NCBI RefSeq assembly: GCF_029906645.1
Contig: NZ_JARYGZ010000001.1
Coordinates: forward strand, 2,227,208 to 2,291,207
DNA from: Sphingomonas oryzagri
GTDB taxonomy: Bacteria; Pseudomonadota; Alphaproteobacteria; Sphingomonadales; Sphingomonadaceae
Reading direction: 5' to 3'
Length of the DNA: 64,000 nucleotides
Shown here in pieces: positions 31,592 through 39,973 of this stretch (position 1 is its first letter; the number at the start of each line of letters is the position of its first letter). The notes under the pieces are model-generated. The model saw nothing but the letters and a program-made list of their open reading frames with translations, did not search any database and was not told the DNA's origin. Position numbers and translations under genes: made by a program.

Positions 31592-33525
31592 CGACACCCG
31601 TTCTCAGCGCGAAGCTCGACGCCCTCCCCGCCACGCTCGACCTGTTCCAGGAATACGACGCCGGCCCGCTCGCCGTCTCGCTCTCGGACGGCGCCCGTCG
31701 CCACGCCCTCTCGATCGGGTCCGGCGGCTCGGCGATCGCCGCCGAATATCTCGCCCGCTGCCGCGACACGCTCGGCCTTGGTCCGACGACCGTGCAGACG
31801 CCGATGCAGCTGGTGGCCGAGCATTACGAGCTCTACGACACCGACCTCTGGCTGTTCAGCGCCGGAGGCGACAATCCGGATGCCGCGGCGGCCGCGCAGG
31901 CCGCCCTCGACCGCAAGGCGAGGAAAGTCCACCTCGTCACCCGCAACCCGAATGGATCGGCGGCGCGCATCGTCGAAGGCGGAGGCGGCGTCGTCCACTT
32001 CGTGCCGGTCGCCGAACCGAAGGACGGCTACCTCGCGACCCATTCGCTCCTGTCGTCGGTCGTCGCGCTGCTCCTCGCCTGCGACGGGGCGTCGCGCGAT
32101 CCCAGCGGCGCCGCACATCTCCTCGGCGCGCTTTCTGCCCGCCTCACGGAGACGCGGGATCCCGCCCAACGGGCGTTGATCGCCGCCCGTCTTGCGTCGC
32201 TGCGGCGGAACGACACCGTCGTCATCGCCGGCGATCCGCTGCTGAAGCCGCTGTCCGTGCTGCTCGACACGTCAATCTGGGAGGCCTCGCTGTGCCACGT
32301 CCAGACGACCGACTTCCGCAACCTCGCGCATGGTCGCCACGGCTGGCTCCATCACCGCCAGGACGAGACTCTGGTCCTCGCGCTAACGGGAACCGACACG
32401 CGTGCGACCTGGGCGGCGATCGAGAATCTCCTTCCGTCTTCGCTCCGCCGTGACGTGGTCGACCAACGGTCATGCGGCCGGCTCGACAACGCGCTTGCCA
32501 TGATCGACGGGCTCGGGATCATAGAGGCGATTGGGACAGTTCTCGGGATTGACCCCGGAAAGCCGGGCATCGGTGAGTTCGGCCGGGCGATATACGACGA
32601 TCGCTCGCTGGCCGATCTCGCCCAGGCGATGCCTCCGCACGTGCGGTACAAGCGGGCGGCCATCGCGAAGTCCGACACCCACGATCCCGCGGACGATCCG
32701 CTCCACCTGATCGGACGGGAGCGCTTGCGGGCGCTCGCCGAGGCGGATATCGGCGGCGCCGTCTTCGACTATGATGGGACGATCGTGACGACCGCCGGCC
32801 GCTACTCCGCGCCGGGCCAGGAGATCGTCGACCAGCTGATCAGACTGCACCGGGCGGGGCTCAGGATCGGCTTCGCGACGGGCCGTGGTGGTTCGGCAGG
32901 GGAGGAATTGAGGAAGGTGCTACCCGCCGACATGCTGCCGTCGATCCCGATCGGCTACTACAACGGCGGGCATCTCCGCACGGTGGACGTCGATGTCGAC
33001 GAGGATCGTGCGCCAGCCAGCGCGGCAATTACGGATACGGCGCGGTGGCTCGAAGAACGAGCCGATCTCTTCCTCTGTCACAAGGTCAGGCACCGAGAGG
33101 TGCAGATCACCGTCGACATGGACAAGCTGCGCCATCCGTACCGCTTCCCCGTCGACCTCGAAGGCTGCCCGCCGTTCGCAGCCGGCCTGGTCCGCGTCAT
33201 GGGATCGGGCCATAGCTACGACATCGTCCCGGCGGCTTCGAGTAAGCTCTCCGTCGTCAAGGCGATCAAGGCCGAGCTGCCCGTCGGTCTCGAGGTGCTC
33301 TGCTTTGGGGACAGCGGCTCCCGTCCGGGCAACGACCACGCCCTCCTCTCCCACCCGCACGGCATCAGCGTCGGCGACGTCTGCGGCGCGGCGAACGGTT
33401 GCTGGTCGATGTTCGGTGCAGGCCCGATGGGCCCCGAGGCACTTCTCACCATCCTGCGCGCTCTGTTACCATCGGACGTCGGAAGGATTCGCCTTGATGT
33501 CGCATCGCTCGGTCTCGACAGATGA
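31588..33525 (+). CDS. SIS-HAD fusion protein
   Basis: 645 residues; ATG overlaps the previous stop (ATGA). Residues ~1-330 are a double SIS (sugar isomerase) region: LSIGSGGSAIAAEYL (41-55), WLFSAGGDNPDA and a second lobe with VVIAGDPLLKPLSVLLD. Residues ~388-640 are a HAD phosphatase of the Cof/sucrose-phosphatase type: AVFDYDGTIV (391-400, nucleophile Asp 394, acid Asp 396), FATGRG (429-434), a Lys near 553, and CFGDSGSRPGND (572-583). SIS domains bind and isomerise ketose or aldose phosphates and HAD removes phosphate. The fusion implies processing of a phosphosugar or ribosyl phosphate made by its neighbours. Confidence 0.8.
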   Translation: MTTPVLSAKLDALPATLDLFQEYDAGPLAVSLSDGARRHALSIGSGGSAIAAEYLARCRDTLGLGPTTVQTPMQLVAEHYELYDTDLWLFSAGGDNPDAAAAAQAALDRKARKVHLVTRNPNGSAARIVEGGGGVVHFVPVAEPKDGYLATHSLLSSVVALLLACDGASRDPSGAAHLLGALSARLTETRDPAQRALIAARLASLRRNDTVVIAGDPLLKPLSVLLDTSIWEASLCHVQTTDFRNLAHGRHGWLHHRQDETLVLALTGTDTRATWAAIENLLPSSLRRDVVDQRSCGRLDNALAMIDGLGIIEAIGTVLGIDPGKPGIGEFGRAIYDDRSLADLAQAMPPHVRYKRAAIAKSDTHDPADDPLHLIGRERLRALAEADIGGAVFDYDGTIVTTAGRYSAPGQEIVDQLIRLHRAGLRIGFATGRGGSAGEELRKVLPADMLPSIPIGYYNGGHLRTVDVDVDEDRAPASAAITDTARWLEERADLFLCHKVRHREVQITVDMDKLRHPYRFPVDLEGCPPFAAGLVRVMGSGHSYDIVPAASSKLSVVKAIKAELPVGLEVLCFGDSGSRPGNDHALLSHPHGISVGDVCGAANGCWSMFGAGPMGPEALLTILRALLPSDVGRIRLDVASLGLDR

Positions 33526-34489
33526 CAAAGAACGAGCACATATGGTGAACATGCACGACTCGACCCTCTACCTCGACTATCGCGTCGACGTCGCCGGCAC
33601 CGGGTTCACTGTGCTCGACCGCGTCTACGCCGACGGTGACCTCTTCGACGAGGCGCTGGGCGGCTCATGCGGGAACGTGCTCGTGTCCCTGGCGATGCTC
33701 CATCGCCACGTGGCGCCCGTGCTGGCGCTCGGAGACGACGAGGCGGGCTACAGGCTGGTCGACGAGTTCGTCCAGGCCGGCGCCACCACGCGGTTCATCT
33801 CCCGACGCGCCGACCTGCGGTCGCCCGTTCTCGCGCAGGAGCTCAACACCGCGCTGGGCCAGCACGAATTCAGCTTCGTGTGTCCGGAGACGCGCGAGGA
33901 GCTACCGCGATACGAGCCGATCGGCCACGCCGAGGTCGCCTCCGCGCTGAACATGCTGTCGCGCTGCTCGATCTTCTACGCCGACCGGCTGTCGGACAGC
34001 ATCCTCGAGGCGATGAGGACGGCTGGCGCGGCGGGTGCCGTCATCTTCTTCGAACCGTCCGACATCGAGGAGGGCGATCTCTTCGAAGAGGCCCTGCAGC
34101 TCGCGACGGTCCTCAAATATTCCGAGGACAGGCTCGGCGACCGACTGGTAGACCGTCTCCACGACTGCGTCCGCATCGTCACCTACGGCGCCGCGGGCCT
34201 CGAGGTCCGCGACGGCGGAGAGACCATCTGGTGCGACGCAATCGACGCGCCCGCGGTCCTGGACACGTGCGGCTCGGGCGACATGGTCAGCGTCGGGGTG
34301 ATCGACTGGATTCTCACCAACGACTTCGGCACGTCGAGCCTCAAGGCTGCGGACCTGCTCGAGGGCATCGTCGCTGGCCAGCGCCTCGCGGCCGAGAACT
34401 GTGCCTACGCGGGCGCCCGAGGTCTGTTCAAGAAGCGGGGCGCCAACTTCGTCCGCGAGCTTTTGAACATCCGCTCCGCGACCTACTGA
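33497..34489 (+). CDS. PfkB-family sugar/nucleoside kinase
   Basis: 330 residues from ATG 33497 (GGAAGG ten bases upstream), overlapping the SIS-HAD gene by 29 bases; ATG 33542 is the alternative. The ribokinase fold is shown by DEALGGSCGNVLVSLAMLHR (first signature), 'VRIVTYGAAGLEVRDGGE' and DTCGSGDMVSVGVIDWIL (second signature, catalytic Asp in GSGD). It would phosphorylate a sugar or nucleoside hydroxyl with ATP. It has Ser where many relatives have Ala (GAGD), which is tolerated in the family. It is the last gene of the five-gene operon. Confidence 0.85.
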   Translation: MSHRSVSTDDKERAHMVNMHDSTLYLDYRVDVAGTGFTVLDRVYADGDLFDEALGGSCGNVLVSLAMLHRHVAPVLALGDDEAGYRLVDEFVQAGATTRFISRRADLRSPVLAQELNTALGQHEFSFVCPETREELPRYEPIGHAEVASALNMLSRCSIFYADRLSDSILEAMRTAGAAGAVIFFEPSDIEEGDLFEEALQLATVLKYSEDRLGDRLVDRLHDCVRIVTYGAAGLEVRDGGETIWCDAIDAPAVLDTCGSGDMVSVGVIDWILTNDFGTSSLKAADLLEGIVAGQRLAAENCAYAGARGLFKKRGANFVRELLNIRSATY

Positions 34490-34496
34490 CCCCGCG

Positions 34497-34988
34497 TCAC
34501 TCCGCCGCCACGAGATAGGTGTCGGCACCCGTGCCGTGATCGCGTAGCTCGGCGCGGAGCTCCATCAGCAGCTCGCCGAGCATGTTGCGGCCGACGCCGT
34601 TGACTTCGCCCCATAGGCGATTGACCTCGTTGTCGACGGTCGCCGTCTCTACCAGCCTCGCCTCGCCGGTCCCAAGAAGGAGCGCGAGGAGATCCGGGTG
34701 CTGCGTGAACTTCGCCCGCAACACTGCCCGCATGCGGTCGAACTTGGAGGTCGACCAGCCCGGGGCCACGTCCCAGTAGTAAAGACCGTGGGCCGCCATC
34801 GCGAGAAGAGCCGGCGACGGCGCCTCCATGAGCCACTTGCGCACCGCCGGCTTGCGGGCCTTGCCCGCCTGATAGGCGTGCTCGCTGGTGGCGAACGCCT
34901 CGCCCTCGAACTCGATCTCGCGCCGATAGAGATTGCTGAACGCGCCGAAGGGCTTCTCGCTGGCCCGGTAGAAGCGGATTTCGTACAT
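34497..34988 (-). CDS. NADAR (YbiA/RibX-like) N-glycosidase family protein
   Basis: 163 residues with NADAR motifs: FYRASEKPFGAFSNLYRREI, AFATSEHAYQAGKA, 'RMRAVLRAKFTQHPDLLALL' and GVGRNMLGELLMELR. The family includes YbiA/RibX, which cuts N-glycosidic bonds of riboflavin intermediates, and NADAR antitoxins that remove ADP-ribose from guanine. It converges on the PfkB gene seven bases away and is divergent from the XRE-like gene. In this context it could cleave or reverse the product of the PRTase module (inference). Confidence 0.85.
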   Translation of the reverse strand: MYEIRFYRASEKPFGAFSNLYRREIEFEGEAFATSEHAYQAGKARKPAVRKWLMEAPSPALLAMAAHGLYYWDVAPGWSTSKFDRMRAVLRAKFTQHPDLLALLLGTGEARLVETATVDNEVNRLWGEVNGVGRNMLGELLMELRAELRDHGTGADTYLVAAE

Positions 34989-35034
34989 CGATAGCTCCTT
35001 GCAAACTTGCTCGTCATATTACATGCTAATTCGC
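34989..35034. promoter_or_regulatory. short divergent promoter, NADAR / XRE-like gene
   Basis: A 46-base AT-rich gap between divergent starts (CATATTACATGCTAATTCGC). On the minus strand AAGGAGCTATCG precedes the NADAR ATG. The XRE-like protein could act here. Confidence 0.4.
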
Positions 35035-35424
35035 ATGAAGCCGACAAGCAAGCAATTAAGTGAACTCCACAAGCGGATTTCCAGGAAATTCGCGAAAAGC
35101 GAGCTCAGCAAAGCCGATCTAGGCAGACTAGCGAATGTCCACCCAAGTCAGGTCGGGCGGATATGCACCGGAGACTTCAAGACAATCAGCAATAATGTCG
35201 TGCAGATTTGCAAAATCCTCAAGGTGAGAGTGCCGAAGGTCGCTGAAGATATCGAGATGGATACTGAATGGGCGAAGGCGAATGCGAGCCTGCGTCGAAT
35301 CTGGGACCACACTCCTGAGGGGGCCGCGATCATCAGGCGCGTCTTGGATGCCATTGCGGATTTGCGCGTCCCTGACGCTGGCGAGACGAACGGCCCCGAC
35401 GCCCACGTCTCCCCTTTCGTGTGA
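35035..35424 (+). CDS. XRE-like HTH protein
   Basis: 129 residues from ATG 35035. The N-terminal half is a lambda-repressor-like HTH: SKADLGRLANVHPSQVGRIC then TGDFKTISNNVVQICKILKV. A helical C-terminal part follows (LRRIWDHTPEGAAIIRRVLD). It is divergent from NADAR and downstream of the five-gene operon, so it is the likely regulator of this island. Base composition is lower in GC than the enzyme genes. Confidence 0.8.
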   Translation: MKPTSKQLSELHKRISRKFAKSELSKADLGRLANVHPSQVGRICTGDFKTISNNVVQICKILKVRVPKVAEDIEMDTEWAKANASLRRIWDHTPEGAAIIRRVLDAIADLRVPDAGETNGPDAHVSPFV

Positions 35425-35836
35425 AGCTAATGCGAGGCCAACATCACAGGTCGAGCACGTTTTCGACGGCGAGCGATCATCCGTAGCAGCGTAGCGGCCG
35501 CCATTCCTAACCAATGGCCGATTCTGAGATGATTCCCGACTGATGACCATGTCGCTCGCCCTGCGGCCGAGCATCACTCACGATCAGCCAGTTGGACGGT
35601 CATGGGCGTTAGCAGCCTCCCGCTAGCGCCACCGCTGCGTGAAGAATCATGTTTCGCCCCGAGTCTTCCTGACCTTATCAAAGCGACTCGCCGATCTTCC
35701 GGCTCACGCAAAAGTATCCCGACTGGAGGATGTCTGGTTCGACGAGACGCAAATCTTATAGCCGGTGCGTCCATTTCAACTCACGGAACATGGGGCAGCG
35801 CGCTAGCCTCCGGGCAAAGTGGGGCAGATAGATCCT
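35425..35836. other. 412-base stretch, possible transposase remnant
   Basis: No intact gene. A short frame at about 35670-35760 reads VFLTLSKRLADLPAHAKVSR then LEDVWFDETQIL before TAG. This faintly resembles the region before the catalytic DE motif of IS630-type transposases; support is weak. The end of the stretch should hold the promoter of the sigma-factor gene. Confidence 0.35.
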
Positions 35837-36472
35837 ATGACCGGAGACGACGACGAGCGGCGCCTGTGGTTTCGCAGGCAAGTGCTTCCGCTGGAGCCTG
35901 CGCTGAGGGTTCATGCGGCGAGGCTGTGCGCGCGGATCGCCTGCGAGCCGGACGACTTGGTGCACGACGCCTTCGCGAAGCTGATCACCTGCACGACATG
36001 GCGCGAGATCGAAAACGTGCACGCCTTCGCGCTGGTGACGCTCCGCAATCTCGCCCTGCAAGTCGCGCGGCGCAGCAAGATCGTGTCGTTTCAGGCGGTC
36101 AGCGACCTCGAGGCGTTCGAGATCGCCGACGATGCGCCGTCCGCCGATCAGCAGCTTGCGGCGCGCGACGAGATGGCCCTGCTGCTCCGCCTGATCGACG
36201 ATCTCCCATCGAAATGCCGTATCGTCTTCAGGATGTGCAAAATAGACGGCCTCTCGCATGCGGAGATAGCGGTTCGCCTAGGCCTGAGCGTCTCAACCGT
36301 AGAGAAGCACATCATCAAGGGCTTGCGTCTCTGTTCGGAAGGCTTAGCGAAAGGTGCGGCCGAAGGCGCCGCCCGAGGAAAGAATGGACCGGAACTCAAC
36401 ACCTCCTCGGGACCGGATGCGCAACGAGGCGGCGGCCTGGGTCGTGCGCCTGGCCGGCGCGCCCAGCAATGA
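35837..36472 (+). CDS. FecI-like ECF sigma factor
   Basis: 211 residues from ATG 35837. Region 2 (ACEPDDLVHDAFAKLITCTT, NVHAFALVTLRNLALQVARR) and region 4 (LRLIDDLPSKCRIVFRMCKI, LSHAEIAVRLGLSVSTVEKH) are clear. The last ~40 residues are Ala/Gly-rich and overlap the FecR start. FecI-type factors direct RNA polymerase to TonB-receptor promoters when released by FecR. FecR and an STN-type receptor follow, the standard cell-surface signalling order. Confidence 0.9.
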   Translation: MTGDDDERRLWFRRQVLPLEPALRVHAARLCARIACEPDDLVHDAFAKLITCTTWREIENVHAFALVTLRNLALQVARRSKIVSFQAVSDLEAFEIADDAPSADQQLAARDEMALLLRLIDDLPSKCRIVFRMCKIDGLSHAEIAVRLGLSVSTVEKHIIKGLRLCSEGLAKGAAEGAARGKNGPELNTSSGPDAQRGGGLGRAPGRRAQQ

Positions 36473-37376
36473 AGACCGCGCGCAGTTCGAGGCATGGCGC
36501 CAACAGGGAATGGACCATGAGATCGCCTTCGAACGCGAAATGGCGGCCTGGGAACGTCTGGACCGGCTGCGGACCGGGATAAGCCCCGCTCCGTCGCCGG
36601 AAGAGGCCTTCGATCCGCCTCCTTTCGAGGAAGCCGCTCCTGTCCGTTCGCGACGGTGGCGCGCGATCGCGGCCGGCATCACTCTGGCGGCCGGCATGGG
36701 CGCGGTCCTCACCACGTCCCTGACGAGCGCACCCGCCTATGCGACCGCGATCGGCCAGCGCCGCCTAGTGCGCCTGGATGACGGATCATCGGTGGAGCTC
36801 AACACCGACAGCAAGATCCTCGTCCGCTACGGCAGCGACAAGCGCTCGATCGAGCTCGTTCGGGGCGAGGCGCTGTTCCACATCGTCAGCGGCGCCCGCC
36901 CTTTCCTGATCCGCGCCAGCGGCACGAAGCTGGATGCGAACCGCGCCGATCTCTCCGTGCGGCTGGACGGCGCCGACGCGACGATCATGGTCAGCGCCGG
37001 CACGGTGTTGGCGAGCAATGCGGGTTCCACGCAGGATGGGCGATCGCTGACCGCGCTCGGGCCCAACACCGAGGCGCTGGTGGATGCGGGAAGCCTCGCG
37101 ATCCATCCCGTCTCGGCAGAGGAGATCGAGCGCTCGCTGGCATGGTTGCGGGGCGGCATTTCGCTCGACGGACGAACGCTCGCGGAGGCGGTGGCCGAGT
37201 TCAATCGCTACAATATGCGGCAGCTGGATATCGGCGATGCCACGGCCGGCGCGATCCACGTCGGCGGCTATTTCGAATCCTCGGATGTCGATGGCTTCGT
37301 CGCGGCGCTGACCAAGGCGTTCCCGGTGCGGGCGGCGGCCCAGCCCAATGGCGACATCACGCTGTCCAGCACCTGA
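36384..37376 (+). CDS. FecR-like anti-sigma regulator
   Basis: About 330 residues from ATG 36384 (GAGGAA three bases upstream); ATG 36417 would reduce the 89-base overlap with the sigma gene. N-terminal DUF4880 region (EAAAWVVRLAGAPSNEDRAQ, FEAWRQQGMDHEIAFEREMA), one membrane helix (WRAIAAGITLAAGMGAVLTT, ~residues 100-120), then periplasmic FecR domain (RRLVRLDDGSSVELNTDSKI, RSIELVRGEALFHI) and C-terminal STN-like part. It relays receptor occupancy to the sigma factor. Confidence 0.9.
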   Translation: MDRNSTPPRDRMRNEAAAWVVRLAGAPSNEDRAQFEAWRQQGMDHEIAFEREMAAWERLDRLRTGISPAPSPEEAFDPPPFEEAAPVRSRRWRAIAAGITLAAGMGAVLTTSLTSAPAYATAIGQRRLVRLDDGSSVELNTDSKILVRYGSDKRSIELVRGEALFHIVSGARPFLIRASGTKLDANRADLSVRLDGADATIMVSAGTVLASNAGSTQDGRSLTALGPNTEALVDAGSLAIHPVSAEEIERSLAWLRGGISLDGRTLAEAVAEFNRYNMRQLDIGDATAGAIHVGGYFESSDVDGFVAALTKAFPVRAAAQPNGDITLSST

Positions 37377-37447
37377 AGCGTCGGCGGGGCAGCACGATTT
37401 TTGAAGGAGCCGGCCGGAGAGCCGGCAACGGGAGGGACAGGAACGAG

Positions 37448-39973
37448 GTGGTGCCGTACCGCCCGGCGTCGATCGTGACATGCGTTGCCGGCTTCGGCGC
37501 GGCAGTCGCGCTATGCCTGCCATCTCCCGCCGAGGCCCAGACATCCCGCCATGCCTTCGACATACCGGGAGGGCCAGCCGGCGCCAGCCTGGAGTTGTTC
37601 GCCAAACAGAGCGGGCGCCAGATCCTCTTTCCCACCGATGCGATCGGCGATCGGCGGGCACCGTCGATCATCGGGACTTTCGACGATGCCAGCGTGTTGG
37701 AGCGGCTCGTCAGGGCGGCGGGCCTTGCCATCGCCTCCACCGATGGGCCGACGATCATCCTCCAACGCCAGCTTCCTCTTCCGCCACCGCCTCCGCCCCG
37801 ACCCGCGCGACGCCCAGCGCCCTTGCCGCCATCGCCGCCCACCCCCGTCGCCCAGCGCGACATCATCGTGACCGCGATGAAGCGCAGCCAGTCGGCGCTC
37901 AGCGTGCCGGAATCCATCTCGGTGCTCGCGGGCGATCAACTCTCGACCCTGGGCGTCCGCACTCCCGCCGATCTCCAGGATGTCCTGCCGACGCTCGCGA
38001 CGATGACGGTGGAGCACGGCATCAGCTTCAACATCCGCGGGATCACGACCACCGACATCACCAGCAAGGGCGACCAGGGCGTCGCCTACAATGTCGACGG
38101 CATCTTCATCGGCCGCCCCATCGAGCAGGCGATCGCCTTCTTCGACATCCGGCGGATCGAGGTGCTGCGCGGGCCGCAGGGCACGCTCTACGGCAAGAGC
38201 GCGACGGGCGGCGCGATCAACGTGATCACGAACGAGCCCGTCGATCGCTGGGAAGGCTACGGGCAGATCGAGGTCGGGAATTTCGCGGCGCGACGCGGCC
38301 AGGGAGCGATCAACGTGCCGCTCGCCAGCTGGCTGGCCGTACGCGCGGCGGGGAACTTCAACCTCCACGACGGTTACCTCGCGCCATCCGACGGCGGCGA
38401 GCGGAAGAGCAGCGAGGACGATCGCACCGGACGATTGAGCGCCCGTGCCGAGATCGGGCCGAACGTCGTCGCGCGCGTCACGCTGACGTCCGGACATGTC
38501 GGCGGAACCGGGACGGGCTATGCCGAGCTCGGCAACTTCATCGGCGGCGGATCCAGCGCCGCGAAACGGACGATCTATCCCAACCCGTTCCCGGCCAGCC
38601 TGGACCACCACTTCATCAACGTCGACGGCCAGCTCAACGCCACGCTCGGCCCGCTGCGCCTGACCTATGTGGGCGCGCGCCTGCGGTTCGACGGCGACGA
38701 GCAGAGCGCCAACAACAACGACCCCCACGACCCGGACGTCCTCGCCCTGCCGATCGACCCGGCCGTGCAGATTCACGGGCGCTTCGTCACGCGGATCACC
38801 AGCGACGAGCATGAGGTCCGGCTGTCCAACGGCGAGCCGGGCCGCTGGGACTATGTGCTCGGCATCAATTATTATCACGAGCGGATCGACGAGAATGATC
38901 ACAACCTCAACGCGCCGTCAGGCGATCTCGATCCCGCTTTGCAGAGCAATGCGAGCGACATCATCGGCACCACCGCGCACCGTTCCTACGGGCTGTTCGG
39001 CCAGACCACCCTCCATCTCTCGACGAAGCTCGGCCTCATCGGCGGCCTGCGCTATTCGCGCGACAGCGTGCGACGGCGCGGGACGTCCGCCTTCGGGCTG
39101 TACGATGCTGCCGGAAACCCCTGCTATGGCGTCGCCGACTGCATCGGCAACCCGAGCTCGGGCCACGAGCGCGCCGGCAAGCTCACCTATCGGATCGGGC
39201 TCGACTATCAGCTCTCGCCGTCTAACCTGCTCTATGCCTCGATCGCGACGGGGTACAAGGCCGGCGGCTTCAACGATGCCCGCACGCCGGGCGGCAACCC
39301 CAGCGCCTACGCGCCGGAGCAGCTGACCGCCTGCGAGCTGGGCTACAAGGGCAGACCCGCAGCCGGTTTGGAGCTCGCTACATCGCTCTATTATTACGAT
39401 TATTCGAAAGCCCAGATAAACGGCATCGTCCTGGTGAACGGGACGGGTGTGCTGAACACGCGGATCGTGCCGGCGGTGATCTACGGATGGGAGGGCACGG
39501 CGAACTGGACGGTGTCGCCCTCGACGCTCGTCAGCCTGTCCGCCTCGATCGGGCAATCGCATTACGTCCGTTTCCAGGCGGGCTACCTCCAGAATATCGA
39601 CTGGTCGCACCTGCCGCTGGATCGCGTGCCGACCTTCGCGGGGACGGTCAGTGTGGACAGGAATTGGGGCCTCTCGGGCGGCTGGTCGCTGCGCTTCCAC
39701 GCGCTGAGCAAGATCAGCACGCATTACTTCCTCAGCGACTTCACCTCGGGCCTGCGCTTCAGGCAGGGCGGCTTCACCCGGAGCAGCGCCAGCCTGACGC
39801 TCTCCGCACCGGGAAATCGCTGGTATCTCCAGGCCTTCGTCCAGAATATCGAGAACGAGCTGCAGGCCACCAGCCCGCCGCAGAATTACGACCCGACCTA
39901 TCTGAACGCGAGCTACCTCAACATCAGCGATCCGCGCCTCTACGGGTTGCGCTTAGGCTTCACCTTCGGCTGA
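37448..39973 (+). CDS. TonB-dependent receptor with STN signalling domain
   Basis: About 841 residues from GTG 37448 (GTG 37451 also possible). Signal peptide (VAGFGAAVALCLPSPAEA), STN domain ~30-105 (LELFAKQSGRQILFPTDAIG, ASVLERLVRAAGLAIASTDG), a Pro-rich linker, plug (VPESISVLAGDQLSTLGV, RRIEVLRGPQGTLYGKSATG) and a 22-strand-type barrel ending SDPRLYGLRLGFTFG. The STN domain contacts FecR to signal substrate. It lacks obvious siderophore features. With the adjacent esterases an aromatic ester or tannin-derived iron chelate is a candidate ligand (inference). The 3' end overlaps the convergent hydrolase gene by 14 bases. Confidence 0.9.
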   Translation: MVPYRPASIVTCVAGFGAAVALCLPSPAEAQTSRHAFDIPGGPAGASLELFAKQSGRQILFPTDAIGDRRAPSIIGTFDDASVLERLVRAAGLAIASTDGPTIILQRQLPLPPPPPPRPARRPAPLPPSPPTPVAQRDIIVTAMKRSQSALSVPESISVLAGDQLSTLGVRTPADLQDVLPTLATMTVEHGISFNIRGITTTDITSKGDQGVAYNVDGIFIGRPIEQAIAFFDIRRIEVLRGPQGTLYGKSATGGAINVITNEPVDRWEGYGQIEVGNFAARRGQGAINVPLASWLAVRAAGNFNLHDGYLAPSDGGERKSSEDDRTGRLSARAEIGPNVVARVTLTSGHVGGTGTGYAELGNFIGGGSSAAKRTIYPNPFPASLDHHFINVDGQLNATLGPLRLTYVGARLRFDGDEQSANNNDPHDPDVLALPIDPAVQIHGRFVTRITSDEHEVRLSNGEPGRWDYVLGINYYHERIDENDHNLNAPSGDLDPALQSNASDIIGTTAHRSYGLFGQTTLHLSTKLGLIGGLRYSRDSVRRRGTSAFGLYDAAGNPCYGVADCIGNPSSGHERAGKLTYRIGLDYQLSPSNLLYASIATGYKAGGFNDARTPGGNPSAYAPEQLTACELGYKGRPAAGLELATSLYYYDYSKAQINGIVLVNGTGVLNTRIVPAVIYGWEGTANWTVSPSTLVSLSASIGQSHYVRFQAGYLQNIDWSHLPLDRVPTFAGTVSVDRNWGLSGGWSLRFHALSKISTHYFLSDFTSGLRFRQGGFTRSSASLTLSAPGNRWYLQAFVQNIENELQATSPPQNYDPTYLNASYLNISDPRLYGLRLGFTFG

